A stretch of DNA of 64,000 bases from positions 5,135,459-5,199,458 of the forward strand of contig JAGGNK010012559.1 in the NCBI GenBank assembly GCA_017590115.1. Reading direction: 5' to 3'. Below are positions 36,901-48,900 of this stretch, piece by piece (positions within the stretch are counted from its first letter, which is position 1; every line of letters begins with the position of its first letter). The notes under the pieces were generated by a model, which worked only from the letters and a program-made list of their open reading frames with translations, did not search any database and was not told the origin of the DNA. Source of the stretch: Montifringilla adamsi (lineage: Eukaryota; Chordata; Aves; Passeriformes; Passeridae). Both the position numbers and the translations under genes were made by a program.

Positions 36901-39900
36901 CGTGCCAATCAGGAATATGCTGGCATGCGGGGACACGTGCGTGGTGTCACGTGCCAGTCTGGGATTCGCAGCCAGTCCTGTCTGAGGGGTCCGTGACTGT
37001 CGCTGTCTTTTCTTGGGAACTGGGTCACAACACCCCCTGCCACCAGCACCCCCTGCCACCAGCCAGGCAGAGGGGGCATGTCACATCCTTCTCCCCATCC
37101 TTCCCTTTTCCCCCCAACGTGGGGCTGCTCCATGGCTGGAGGTCAGGGAGAGACCTCCTCTCCACGTGTTTTCCTGCTTCTTAAGTTGGTATGTTTTACA
37201 ACAGGGTGCTCCAGGTGGAGCTTCCCTGCCACACCTGCAGCCCCAACAAGAGATATTGGTGGTGGTCCCTTCTCCTTGCCCACCCTGGGTGCTGCTTGGT
37301 GGCAGAGACCATTCCAGGAGCCCCAGGTGTCTGAGGGTGCTGGGGCTCCTGGTGGTGGGTGCTGGGCAGGGGCAGTGAGGGTACAGGAGGTTGCACGGCG
37401 TGTTTGGAGCAGGGAGAGGCAGGAAGGGACCTGCCTGGTGCCTCCTCTCTCCAGGACATTGTGTTCCAGTGAGGTGTGTCCCTGTCCGTGGGGACAGGGA
37501 TGGTGCAGAGGGAGCGGCTCTGGGAGCTGGGGTTTGGAGTTGTCAGCTCATGTCCCAGCTGGGCTGGGCTGTGTGGCCAAGCAGCACCTGGTGGCCCTGT
37601 GAAATGGGGTTAGAAAATGTCTGGCTCTGCCTGTTTGGATCTCCAAACCACACCATGCAGATCCTGTGACCCCTTCCCAAATTCCTTGGCCACGGGGTCC
37701 CCTCTCCCCATGGTGATCACGAGTTGCCTCCTGCCCTTCCTGGTAGCCAGGTCTGGGGCAAGTTCACAGAAACTGGATGTGCCTGGTGGAGCTTTCCCTG
37801 CTCCTGCATCCTCCCATGGCTGTGCTGCTTCCTTACAGATCTCTGACATCTACATCAGTGGGGAGCTGGGGGATATGTCAGCCAAGGAGAAGCTCCTGCT
37901 GTGGACACAGAAGGTGACAGCAGGTTACATCGGGTTGAAGTGCACCAACTTCTCCTCCTGCTGGAGTGATGGCAAGATGTTCAACGCCCTCATCCACAGA
38001 TACAGGTAGGCAGGGAGCAGCAGTGGGAGTGTCATGAGGGTGGGAGGAGGGATGAGGATGTCCCAGGGGTCTCTGTCCACCACTGTGGTCAGTGATGGGC
38101 TGGAGTGCTTGGAGATGTGGGTGAGGCTGGCAGGAGAAATGTCTTTTTTTACCTGGAATTCTCTCTTCTGCCAGGTAGCTGTGGAGGGGAGGGAATCCAT
38201 GGAATGAGCAAAACATACATCAGGTTGCAGGAAAAAACAGTCTTAATGAGGTTGGGGAGAGAGGCAGAAATGAAAAGCTTTAAAACTCCTGAGTGCTGCA
38301 GTGCTGCCCTTTTGCTCTCTGTGAACAGCAGCACTTCCATCCATGCTTTTATCCAAGGATCTTGGAGGTCTCCCCAGCAGCAGTTAAACCTCCCTTGATT
38401 CCTTCTTCCCCAGCTGGGACCAAGAGGTTTTTCTTTGCAGCCTGAACCCCCTTCCTAAGGGGATGAGACAGGGAAGTCCTGCAGCCCAGTCCCCTTGGAG
38501 AGCCACCACCCTGGGACAGGAGCCAGCCCTGGGAGCCACCCATGGCAGCAGTGCCCACCCAGGATGCTCTGCCCTGGCCACCTGGTGCTGGTTGTGACTC
38601 TGGGGCGTGTCTTGCAGGCCAGATCTGGTGGACATGGAGAGGGTGCAGATCCAGAGTAACCGGGAGAACCTGGAGCAGGCCTTCGAGATCGCCGAGCGCC
38701 TGGGCGTCACTCGGCTGCTGGATGCTGAAGGTGGGTGCCCAGGGCATGAGACCACTGCAGGGACATGCCAGCCTCTCTTCCCACTCCCTTTCCTCACTGC
38801 CTTTCTGCTTCCTTCCTGCCAGACGTGGACGTTCCCTCTCCAGATGAGAAATCTGTGATAACTTATGTGTCTTCAATCTACGATGCCTTTCCCAAAGTCC
38901 CCGAGGGAGGAGAAGGGATCAGCGCCATTGTAAGCACTGCTGAGGGCTGGGAGGCTGGGACAGCCTTTTGGGAGGCACCTGGGGGTTGTGTGTAGGGTTT
39001 GGGAAAGGGTCTGTTCCCTGTGGAAGAGGGCTGAGGAGAGGGAAGAGGCTCAGAGGGAGGAAGAACCCATTACGGTGTCTGCCCTGTGACCTGCCGGGGA
39101 GTGTGTAAGGCCACAGCACTGCCCAGGCTCTGCAGGAAAAAAGCTGAGCTTAGAGAGAGAAGCTGGCAAGGAGAATCCTCCTCCTCTCTGTGCCTGGGAT
39201 GGCATCACAGCAGGGAGGCCCTGGCACATGATCCACCCTTGTGGCACCTCAGTTCCCTCTGTGATTTGCCCACCAGCAGTGCTTGCAAAGACACTCTCAC
39301 CCCACAGGAGGTGGATTCGAGGTGGCTGGAGTACCAGACCCGTGTGGAGTCCCTCATCTCGTGGATCAAGCAGCACACGATACTCATGTCAGACAAATCC
39401 TTCCCCCAGAACCCTGTCGAGCTAAAGGTAAGTCCTGGACAAGGTCTCTCCTCAGTGTGTCCTGTGTCCAGGGCTGAGGGATGGGTGGTGGCATTCCCCA
39501 GGGTGGTTCCTGATGAGCCTTTCTCACCCCAGGCACTTTATAACCAGTACATACACTTCAAAGAAACTGAAATCCCAGCGAAAGAGCAGGAAAAAGGACA
39601 GATAGAGGAGCTCTACAAACTGCTAGAGGTAAGGATCATCATGGCTGCCCAGAGGCTGGTAGGTGAGAATGCTGTGCTTTTTTAGCAAGACTAAAATGTG
39701 CTCAGTTCAGGCTTATTTTGGAGCGGAGAGGTGGGAATACCCCTCAGGATAAACGAGGCAGCGAGCAGCACACTGCAGGAGCAGAGGCAGAACCCCTCTT
39801 CCCTCACTGGAATCCCCAGGCAGCTCAAGGCAGAGGTGGGAAATGCCATTCTGCTGATGTTTCCCCCAGGTCTGGATTGAATTTGGACGCATCAAGCTGC

Positions 39901-42900
39901 CCCAGGGCTACCACCCCAACGATGTGGAGGAGGAGTGGGGCAAGCTCATCATTGAGATGCTGGAGCGTGAGAAGCTCCTGCGGCCGGCGGTGGAGAGGTG
40001 GGTGCTGTGCCCCTGGCAGGGACATCCCTGCTCCTTCCTCTGGCCAGAGGGACATCCAAAACCCCTCTCTCCCCTCCCTCTGTCATTCCAGGCTGGAATT
40101 GCTGCTACAAATCGCTAACAAAATCCAGAATGGTGCTCTGAGCTGTGAAGAGAAGCTCACCCTGGCGAAGAACACGCTACAGGCTGTGAGTGGGGAGTGG
40201 GGTTTCTTCCTCCTGATTTTATTGATTTTTTTGTTTTCCTACTCTTGTTTTGTAGCCATCTCCTCTCCTCTCTTCTCCCTGGGGTGAAAGGTTCCCCTGG
40301 AATGTTTTCCTTTCTTTTCTGCCCTTGAGCCTGTCCCAGAGGTGCTGTAGGGGTGGTGGCAGATATTTGGTGATCCACAGATCACATTGAGGACAGGGGA
40401 TGGGGAATGGTCTTGTCTCTGGGAATACAGTAAGTGGAGCTGGACATCTGCAGAGGTGCTGGTGTGGAGAACAGCACTTCTGGAAAAGGTTGTTATGTAT
40501 TTTTTGTTGTATAATGAGGCTTAAAACCCCCAAAATCTGGCAGAAAGGACTCAGTGGCAGACCCTGGGTAGGGAGCAGGTTTCTGAAGAGATTTTCTTTG
40601 TTATGGGAGAAAGAGGTGTTGGTTGAAAGGGTTGGGAGCTAAAAATGGTGATCCCATCTATTCCTGGAAGCTTTCAGTTGACCTCCAGAAGTTTTTCTAA
40701 AGGGCTTGTCCTGGGTGTGGTGTGAGGGGATGGATTCCTGTTCTGCTCCAGCTGAGCTTGCGGATCCAAAGGTGTTTCCAGTCTCCAAGCTGGCTTGCTG
40801 TGGGGTTCTCCTGCTGTGAGGGGACTCTTCCCTGAGTGTCCCATGTCCCCTCAGGATGCTGCTCACCTGGAGTCGGGCCAGCCAGTGCAGCACGAGTCCG
40901 ACGTGGTGGTGTACCTGCAGGAGAGCGAGGGGCTCATCCGCCAGCTCCAGGTGGACGTGCAGATCCTCCGGGACGAGAACTACTACCAGCTGGAGGAGCT
41001 GGTGTTCAGGTGACCATGGAGAAGCTTCCTCAGGGGCTGCACATCTGTGTAGGGCAAGGAGGGAGCACCTGTGCTTCTGCTTACCTGGTATATGGTCTCC
41101 TTGAGCCAGGTTTTGTAAGCTCTTGGAGGTTTATTTCACACCCAAGATAGCTCAGCTGCCTTAGAAGGCATCAAATCAGCAGGATGGCTTCTGTGGCAGT
41201 GTTGGAAACAGAAAAGTTTTAATAAAAGGCAAAACAACAAAACTCTTTACGAAGAAAGACCTAGCCAGGTGCAAGAGGTTCTTGCTGCTGGTAAAACACC
41301 TCACAAAAGCAATTAGTTTCTTTGTTCTCTTCTTTTTCTAGTAAATTGCTTAGGTGGGACTTTTTAGCTCCTGTCCAATTTGGTATCCTTAAGTTTGAGG
41401 TGAATCCCCCCAGGTCCTATGAGGTGTCTTTTCACCTAATGAAAGAGAGAAACTTCTGAGCTTATTTCCTTTTTAAGGAGACAAAGCCTAGTTTTGTCAC
41501 TCCATCAACAGTGGACACACTCCTGTACTTACCCTCTCCTTGCTTGCTTCCCCAGGATCATGAGGCTGCAGGACGAGCTGGTGACACTGAGGCTGGAGTG
41601 CACCAACCTGTACAGGAAGGGCCACTTCTCCACCCTGGAGCTGGTGCCCACGTCCACTCTGAGCACAACACACTTGAAGGGCGAGTCCCTGACCAAGGGG
41701 CTCCACACCTCCTCGGCCTCCTGGTTCAGGAAGCCAATGACCAGGACAGAGCTGGTGGCCATCTCCTCCTCTGAAGATGAAGGCAGCCTCCGCTTCGTCT
41801 ACGAGCTGCTGGCCTGGGTGGAGGAGATGCAGGTGGGTGCTGGGCCAAACCTCCTGCCTGTGCTCAGGCTGACGTGGGAAGCTGCCCCAAGCCTTTTCCT
41901 GTCTTTATCTGTGAATTTTTGCTTTTGGTGGTTTGTCGTTTTTGGAGATCTGAGGCTTCTGTCTGGAGCTGGGTTTTCTCTCTTGTGGTGCTGCTGGCCA
42001 GTGGGGATCAGAGGAGCCTTTCAAAGCTGGGAGCAGATCAGCCTTTCAAAGCTGGGAGCTGATGCAGTCACTTGGTCTGATGTGGGTGGGAAGTTTGTGG
42101 AGGCTGTCCCAGAAATATCCAGTGTTGGAGCACTGGTTTAGGATCTTCCACCAAGACTGGCAGGTGTTTGTTCCCTCTGGGGTGACCTGGGAGGATTCCT
42201 GGTGTCCCTTTGAGAGCAGAATGAGCAGTGCTGACCTGAACCTCTTGGTTTCAGATGAGACTGGAGCGGGCAGAGTGGGGCACTGACCTGCCAAGCGTGG
42301 AATCCCAGCTGGAGACCCAGAGGCACATCCACGCCAGCGTGGAGGACCTGGGCTCCAGCGTGAAGGAGGCCAGGATGTATGAGGTATGGTGGGGGGCTCC
42401 AGGCATGGCCCCACGTGGGAAATGAGGGCGTTGGGATCAGCTCTTGTGGATCACATTCCTGGGACAGAGGGGATTTTTAAGGATGGAGCTTCTGAGTTGA
42501 TGCCCTGAGCCAACCTCTCTCCACCCTCCTCTTCCTCATGCAGAGCTGTGGAGGAAGATTTGGGGGTGGGGTTCTGGGTGATGCTGTGCTGTGATGGGTA
42601 ACAGGGGCGTTTCTCATCCTTCAGGGTAAAATGTCCCCGAATTTCCGCGCGAGCTACACGGAGACTTTGGGCAAGCTGGAGACTCAGTACTGCAAACTGA
42701 TGGTGAGTGGGCTCCCAGCACTGCTCAGGGAGCTTGGGGGCTCTCCCTGCTCCAAGGCTGGGGAGAAGGGAAAAAAAACATCAGCTACAGAGCAGAGAGG
42801 AAGAATAATAAAGCATTTTTTGTGTCCAGGAAACTTCGAGCTTCAGGCTGAGGCACCTCCAGAGCTTGCATGGATTCGTGTCCCGGGCCACTGCTGAGCT

Positions 42901-45900
42901 GATCTGGCTGAATGAGAAGGAGGAGGAGGAACTGGCCTACGACTGGAGTGACAACAACCCCAACATTGCAGCCAAGAAGAATTACTTCTCAGTGAGTGCA
43001 AGGAGGGCAGGTGCTGCTTTTGGTCCTCTGTGGAGCCCTCAGCTCCCAACAGACCCGAAATCCTGAGGCTGGATGCTCCTTCCCAGCTCCCTGAGCTTGT
43101 TGTGCCTGAACAGAGCTGATGGAAGGTCTCCCCAGAGCAGAAAGTGAAATGAATGTGTGCGTTCAGTTGAATTGCAATCAAAAAGGCATCAAAAGGTGTA
43201 TTTTTAGCATTATTTTGGAGCTCAAGGCATCTTGAACTAGTGGGGGCGAGGGTGATAAGTCTGAGCCAAAGGGGAAAATTGATTCCTCTTTACAGCAGTA
43301 TAAACAAATTCCCATCTTTCCACAATCACTGTGTGAAGCTGGAGAGGTCCCTGGGCAGGTTTCCAATGCCTGTTTGGCACACAGGAGGCAGATTCCTGTT
43401 GGGAATGGGGCTGTGGGGCCGTGCTGGATTCCCTGGCATCCGCCGGTACCTCCTTCAGAACTTCCACACTGTGTTGGTTGGACACATGGTCTGAGCGAGG
43501 TGCCAGAGCTGAGATTTGGGCTTTGCCTCCTGCAGGAGCTGACAGCAGAGCTGGAAGAGAAGCAGGACATCTTCCGTTCCCTCCAGGACACGGCTGAGCT
43601 GCTCTCCCTGGAGAACCACCCGGCCAAGCAAACCGTGGAGGTGAGCAGGAGCCTGGCAGAGCTGTGGGGTTCCCAAGGATCAAATCACCTCAGCTGGAGC
43701 TGGGAGACTCACTGCCTCACCCCACAGTGCCTGATGAAGTGTTTTATGGTGGCAGGACATCAGTGCAGTGGTGGAGCTTTTTAATTTTGGGAAGTGGCCA
43801 TTCCCAAATAATCGCCACCTCAAATTAAGACACAAACACAGACCATGAGCCTTTCTCACAGAGAGGTGATGCAGAGAACAGCCTTGGCTGCCCTGGGGTC
43901 ACCCAGGCTTCCAGGGACACTGTGGTGATGAAGCAAAGGGCTGTGGGAACCTTTTCCATGGGGTAAAAGCAAAACTGTTCCTGCCTCTGGCATCGTGTGT
44001 GACGTGGGGACACTGAGACAGGGTCTGCCATCTTCTGTGTCCAAACCCCCCTGGCTGCAGCCAGATTTTGGTCATTTCTGTCCCTCCCTCCAGCTCCTGT
44101 GTCCTTGCTGTGCCCCTCCTGGCTGTGAATGCCCTTTTCCAGTGCCCTTTTCTGTGTTTTCCACAGGCCTACAGTGCTGCTGTGCACACCCAGTGGCAGT
44201 GGATCAAGCAGCTCTGCCTGTGCGTGGAGCAGCACGTGAAGGAGAACGCTGCCTACTTCCAGGTATTTGGGGCCAAATTCCCTCAGTCCCATCCACTGAA
44301 TCCCACCCCATGAGCTCCTCATGCTGCTGTTGTCCTTGATGGAGAGGGAAGGAGGGATTTGTGTTTTCTCTGGAATATCTGTTAGCTGCTCCCTGGGCAT
44401 TTCTAGGGGAAAAAGGGATCAACTTCCCTGTAGTTCTGATCATGCACCTGGGATGATCCTGCCCTTGCAGCCCTGGAGCCAGAGCAGTGTCAGGAGCTGC
44501 TGGCTGAGCCTTTGGGGTGCTCCTTGCCTGCCTTCAGGCTGCTCAGGGATCTTGCCCAGGTCCCTGTGACCCTTTTTGCCTCGGCAGTTCTTCAGCGACG
44601 CCCGGGAGTCGGAGACGTACCTGCGGAACCTGCAGGACTCCATCAAAAGGAAATATTCCTGCGACCACAACACGAGCCTGACACGGCTGGAGGACCTCCT
44701 GCAGGACTCCATGGTGGGTTCTCTGACACCCCACCACCCTGCCCTGCTCCAGCAGCGTTGCCTGGGACCCCTCTTTGCTCCCCTGGGCTCTTCGTCCCCA
44801 CAGTTTTGTGGGATATGGTTTGTGTTCCACCTCAGGCAGAGGTTTGCTTGCCCTTGGAGCTGCTGAAAGAGCTGCAGGCTGTGCTGGCCCCAGCTGTGTG
44901 GTGTGGCTGGAGTTGGTCACTGTCATTTAGAGGCACCATCTGACCTCTGTGTGTCCTCAGGGTGAGGAGCAGGCAGCCTGTGCTGGCTGTGCAAGGTCAC
45001 AGCCTGATGTGTGAGCTGCTCCTGCCCCAGCCATGCCCGTCCTGCTCGAGTCCTGCTGACAAAGGCAGGGCCTCTAGGATGCTCCTGGTTCTGCTTTGGA
45101 GCTGGTGGAGAAATGCCTGCTCTTTATCCAGCCCAAATCCTGTGTTAATCCATCCTGCTGGATGGGGGAGAGCCAGGGCAGCCCGGCTGTGCCAGGGGCT
45201 GATCTCTGAACACGTGGCCTGGCTTAGCTGAGCAGAGCAGAGCCTGGGCCGTGGCACTGTCACCTTCTTGCTTGATTTGGCCTGAAAAAAACCAACCTAA
45301 AAACAACCCCCAAGGAGCAAAGCATCAGCTGGTGTTTGACACCAGGGTCAGGGGAGGATTTGGGCTGTGGCTGAAATGCTGAGCTGTGGTGGCAGGGTCA
45401 GGAGGTGACACTGAGCGTGTGGAGGCAGGTGGTCACTAAGAAGCGCACATCAGGGTGTCCCCAGTAGCACTGGGGTGCCCTTACTGGGGGTGATGGGTGC
45501 ATCAGCACTGTTTTCTCTCCTGGGGGCTCCCCCATCCTCTTTGTCACGGTCTCGGGGTTGTCCTGGCCTGTCTCTGGTGCTGCCAGGACCTGGAGCAGCC
45601 AGGCTGGCTCCTGGGGTCTGTGTTTGGGAGCCCTGGCACATCAGGAGTCTGGCAGGTGCTGTCTGGGGTGGGAGAGGCTGTTCTGGGCAGCCAGAGAGTG
45701 GCCACAAAGCCAGGACTGGGGCAGCTGCCCTGAGCTCAGCTTTATTACTCTTTCTTACCTAATAAGTTAAAGTTGTATTTCTTCCAATCATGCTCCCTGG
45801 GACAGGCACAGGTAGTTTATTTAATCATTTATTCTTTTATTTTAATTTTATTTAATTTAATTTTTTTTAACCATTAAAATCTCCTCCACTGTCTTAGCAC

Positions 45901-48900
45901 ACTAACCAACCCCAGAGTACCAAGCATGAGGGAGAACCTTTTCTGGGATCCCTTTTTTTTTTTTGAAACCTTTGCCACAGGCAGCACGAGCTGAGCTGTC
46001 ACTAATCACACGAGCTGCCAGTGTTGTGATCTGCACAGGTCTCCACAGTGCCAGAGGCTGTTCCAGGGGAGCTTTGCCACCATTCCCCCGGGGTTGGTGC
46101 CATCACCACACCCAGCAGGGATTTGTAGGAACCCATTTCCTCCAGCTGGCAGATTTCTCCCCGAAGCCAGAGGCCTGTGCAATCGCTCCACCCTGAGCCC
46201 TTCTCCTGAGATGTTTGATCCCCATAATTCATCATCCCCCATTCCAGCCATTGGTTTAAAGACCCCTTCATCCTTTGCTTTAGAGAAGGGAGCATGCTTC
46301 CCTGGGCTCTCCTCCAGGCAGCTGAACATCCCAGCTTTGGGCTGGACATTGTCCTGCTCTCGGCCCCTCACAGCTCCTGGGACTTTGTTTTGGTGGATGT
46401 TGTGTTCTCTTTTTTTTTTTACCCTTTTTGAAAGTAAACGTTTTCTTGTCCTACCAGCCAGAGAGGCAGAGGTGTGCATGTGGCTTTGCAGGGCAGTGGG
46501 AGTAGCAGTGATGTCCCATCCCATCTCCTGAGCCCTCTTCCCATCCTGCCAGGGCAGCAGGATCCTCCTGACGTGTTTGCTCAGCCCTTGCAGACCAGCA
46601 CTGGGGTGGGGGGCGAGCTGAGATGCCCAGGACAGACCTCCCCTCCCCATCCTTGAGCAATCCATCCTCCTTGTCCCTGGCAGGATGAGAAGGAGCAGCT
46701 GATCCAGTCCAAGAGCTCGGTCGCCAGCCTGGTGGGACGGTCCAAAACCATCGTCCAGCTGCGGCCCAGGAACCCTGAGCACGCTGTGAAGAGCACCATC
46801 CCCATCAAGGCTGTCTGTGACTACAGGCAGATCGAGGTGAGGGCTGGCAGGGTGCCGGTGGCACTTGGGAAGGGAAGGCAGGGACAAGGGAGTGACACCC
46901 AGGGTGGTTTAGGATGAGCACCGTAGGATCTGTCAATGGAAAGCAGGAGCGGAGTGGGAAGACAGGGGGAGGAGGGAAACAGCAGGGATGTTTTTCCTGG
47001 AGCACATTTCCATGTCTCAGATTTATTCTGGGCACGAGCTGGAGTCCTTTCCCCTTCCAAGGAGGATGGGCTTCATCATCCTCAGCCAAACAAGCCTGTG
47101 GGTGGCAGCCAGCTCCTCGTGACTTCCTTGTCCCTTCCTGTCCCGGCACGAGCGTGCCGCACTGCCTGGCACCATTCCAGGCTGCTGCTCCATTAAAACA
47201 CACCCATCTGTGTATTCCTGGGAGCTGGCTCACCCCCAGGAGAGGGGCTGGCAGCAGGGACAGCCCTGCTGCTGGTTTCTGATGGGCTCCTGGTGCTGGT
47301 GCTGTTGCAGATCACCATCTGCAGGAACGACGAGTGTGTCCTGGAGGACAATTCCCAGAGGACCAAGTGGAAGGTGATCAGCCCCACAGGGAATGAGGCC
47401 ATGGTGCCTTCTGTCTGCTTCCTGATCCCCCCACCCAACAAAGAGGCCATCGAGATGGCCAACAGGTAACTTGGTGACAGTCACAGAGGGATGGGATGGT
47501 GGCATGGGAGGGGACAGATTTGGGGTGGGAATGGGAAGAGAGTGGGGATGGAGGTGTGGAAGTGGTTTGTGGTGAGGAAAGGAATCCCTCATGGTTCCAC
47601 AGCTGCAAACTCCATTGCAGAGACTGCTGCAGTGGCTTGCAAAATGAAAAAATGACAATTTGGGAGGAGGGATCCCCCCAAGGATCTCTGGCACTGAACA
47701 GCAGGAGCAGCACTCCCTGCGTGGTGCCAGACTGGGGTCACTGGACTGGTGGGCTGCCAGTGATGGCTGGAGGATTAACAGGGTCAGGGCTGGGTTTGCT
47801 GGGAAGATCCAGGCCTGATGGATCTGCTCCTTTCCCCTTGCAGGGTGGAGCAGCTGTACCAGAAAGTGATGGCTCTCTGGCACCAGCTCCACATGAACAC
47901 AAAGAGCCTCATCTCCTGGAACTACCTGAGGAAGGACATAGCCCTGGTGCAGAGCTTCAGCATGGAAAAGGTACACAGGAACTTCCCTGCCTGGTTCTGG
48001 GGTTGTGCTGCTCTCCAGGCTTCTCTGTGTGGCCAAAGAGAGGGGGAAACCAGGGAAATCAAGGGTCTTTACACCTGGGACAGTGCACACCTTGAAAAGG
48101 GTCGCAGTTTACAGCTGTGGGAAAAAGGGGAACAATTCACACCTTGAAAACCTGAGTTTGGGGGTGCTGTGCAAAAGGATTGCAGCTTTTCCCAATGAAA
48201 AGAGCATCAGGAGTTTTCTGCTGCTGAGAGATTGTGGATTGAGCATTTCATTAGGCAATAAGCACAGCTGGAGGGAGGCATGGGTCTGATACAGGGGATT
48301 TTCCTCTCCCCCTCTGAAAATACTCCTTGGGCAGATGAAGGCGGTGCAGTTGGTTGTTCCTGATGTTTGGATGTGCCTCTTTCTCCACTCACAGCTGAGA
48401 TCCTTGGCTCAAGGGGAGTGTCAGCAAGCCCTGAAGAGCCTGCAGGCCCACTACGAGGATTTCCTGCAGGACAGCCGCGACTCAGAGCTCTTCTCCGTGT
48501 CGGACCGGCTGCGCCTGGAGGAGGAAGTGGAGTCTTCCAAGGAACACATCCGGCAGCTGCTGGAGTCCATGGAGAACGGTGAGCTTCAAAGGGCCTGATG
48601 GTTTAACCAGGAGCTGTGGGAACTCATAAACAAAGGATTTATGGGACGGCTTCGTGTTCTTCTTTTCCTGAGCTAGCTGGTTGATGGTGTGAGCAGCTGC
48701 TCTCCTTATTTCTCCATCTATCCATCCAAGTGTTCGGCCTTTGTCCAGCACTATTCCTGCAGAGAGGCTTTGGTTTTGCAGCTTCAGCTGAGCTGCTGAG
48801 TCCTCTTCCCCTTGTAGTGTTGGCAATGGAGATGCATTCCAAGCAAGGAGCTCTTCCTGCAGTTAGATTTTGGGAAAATACACGTGGTGGTGGTGGCACT

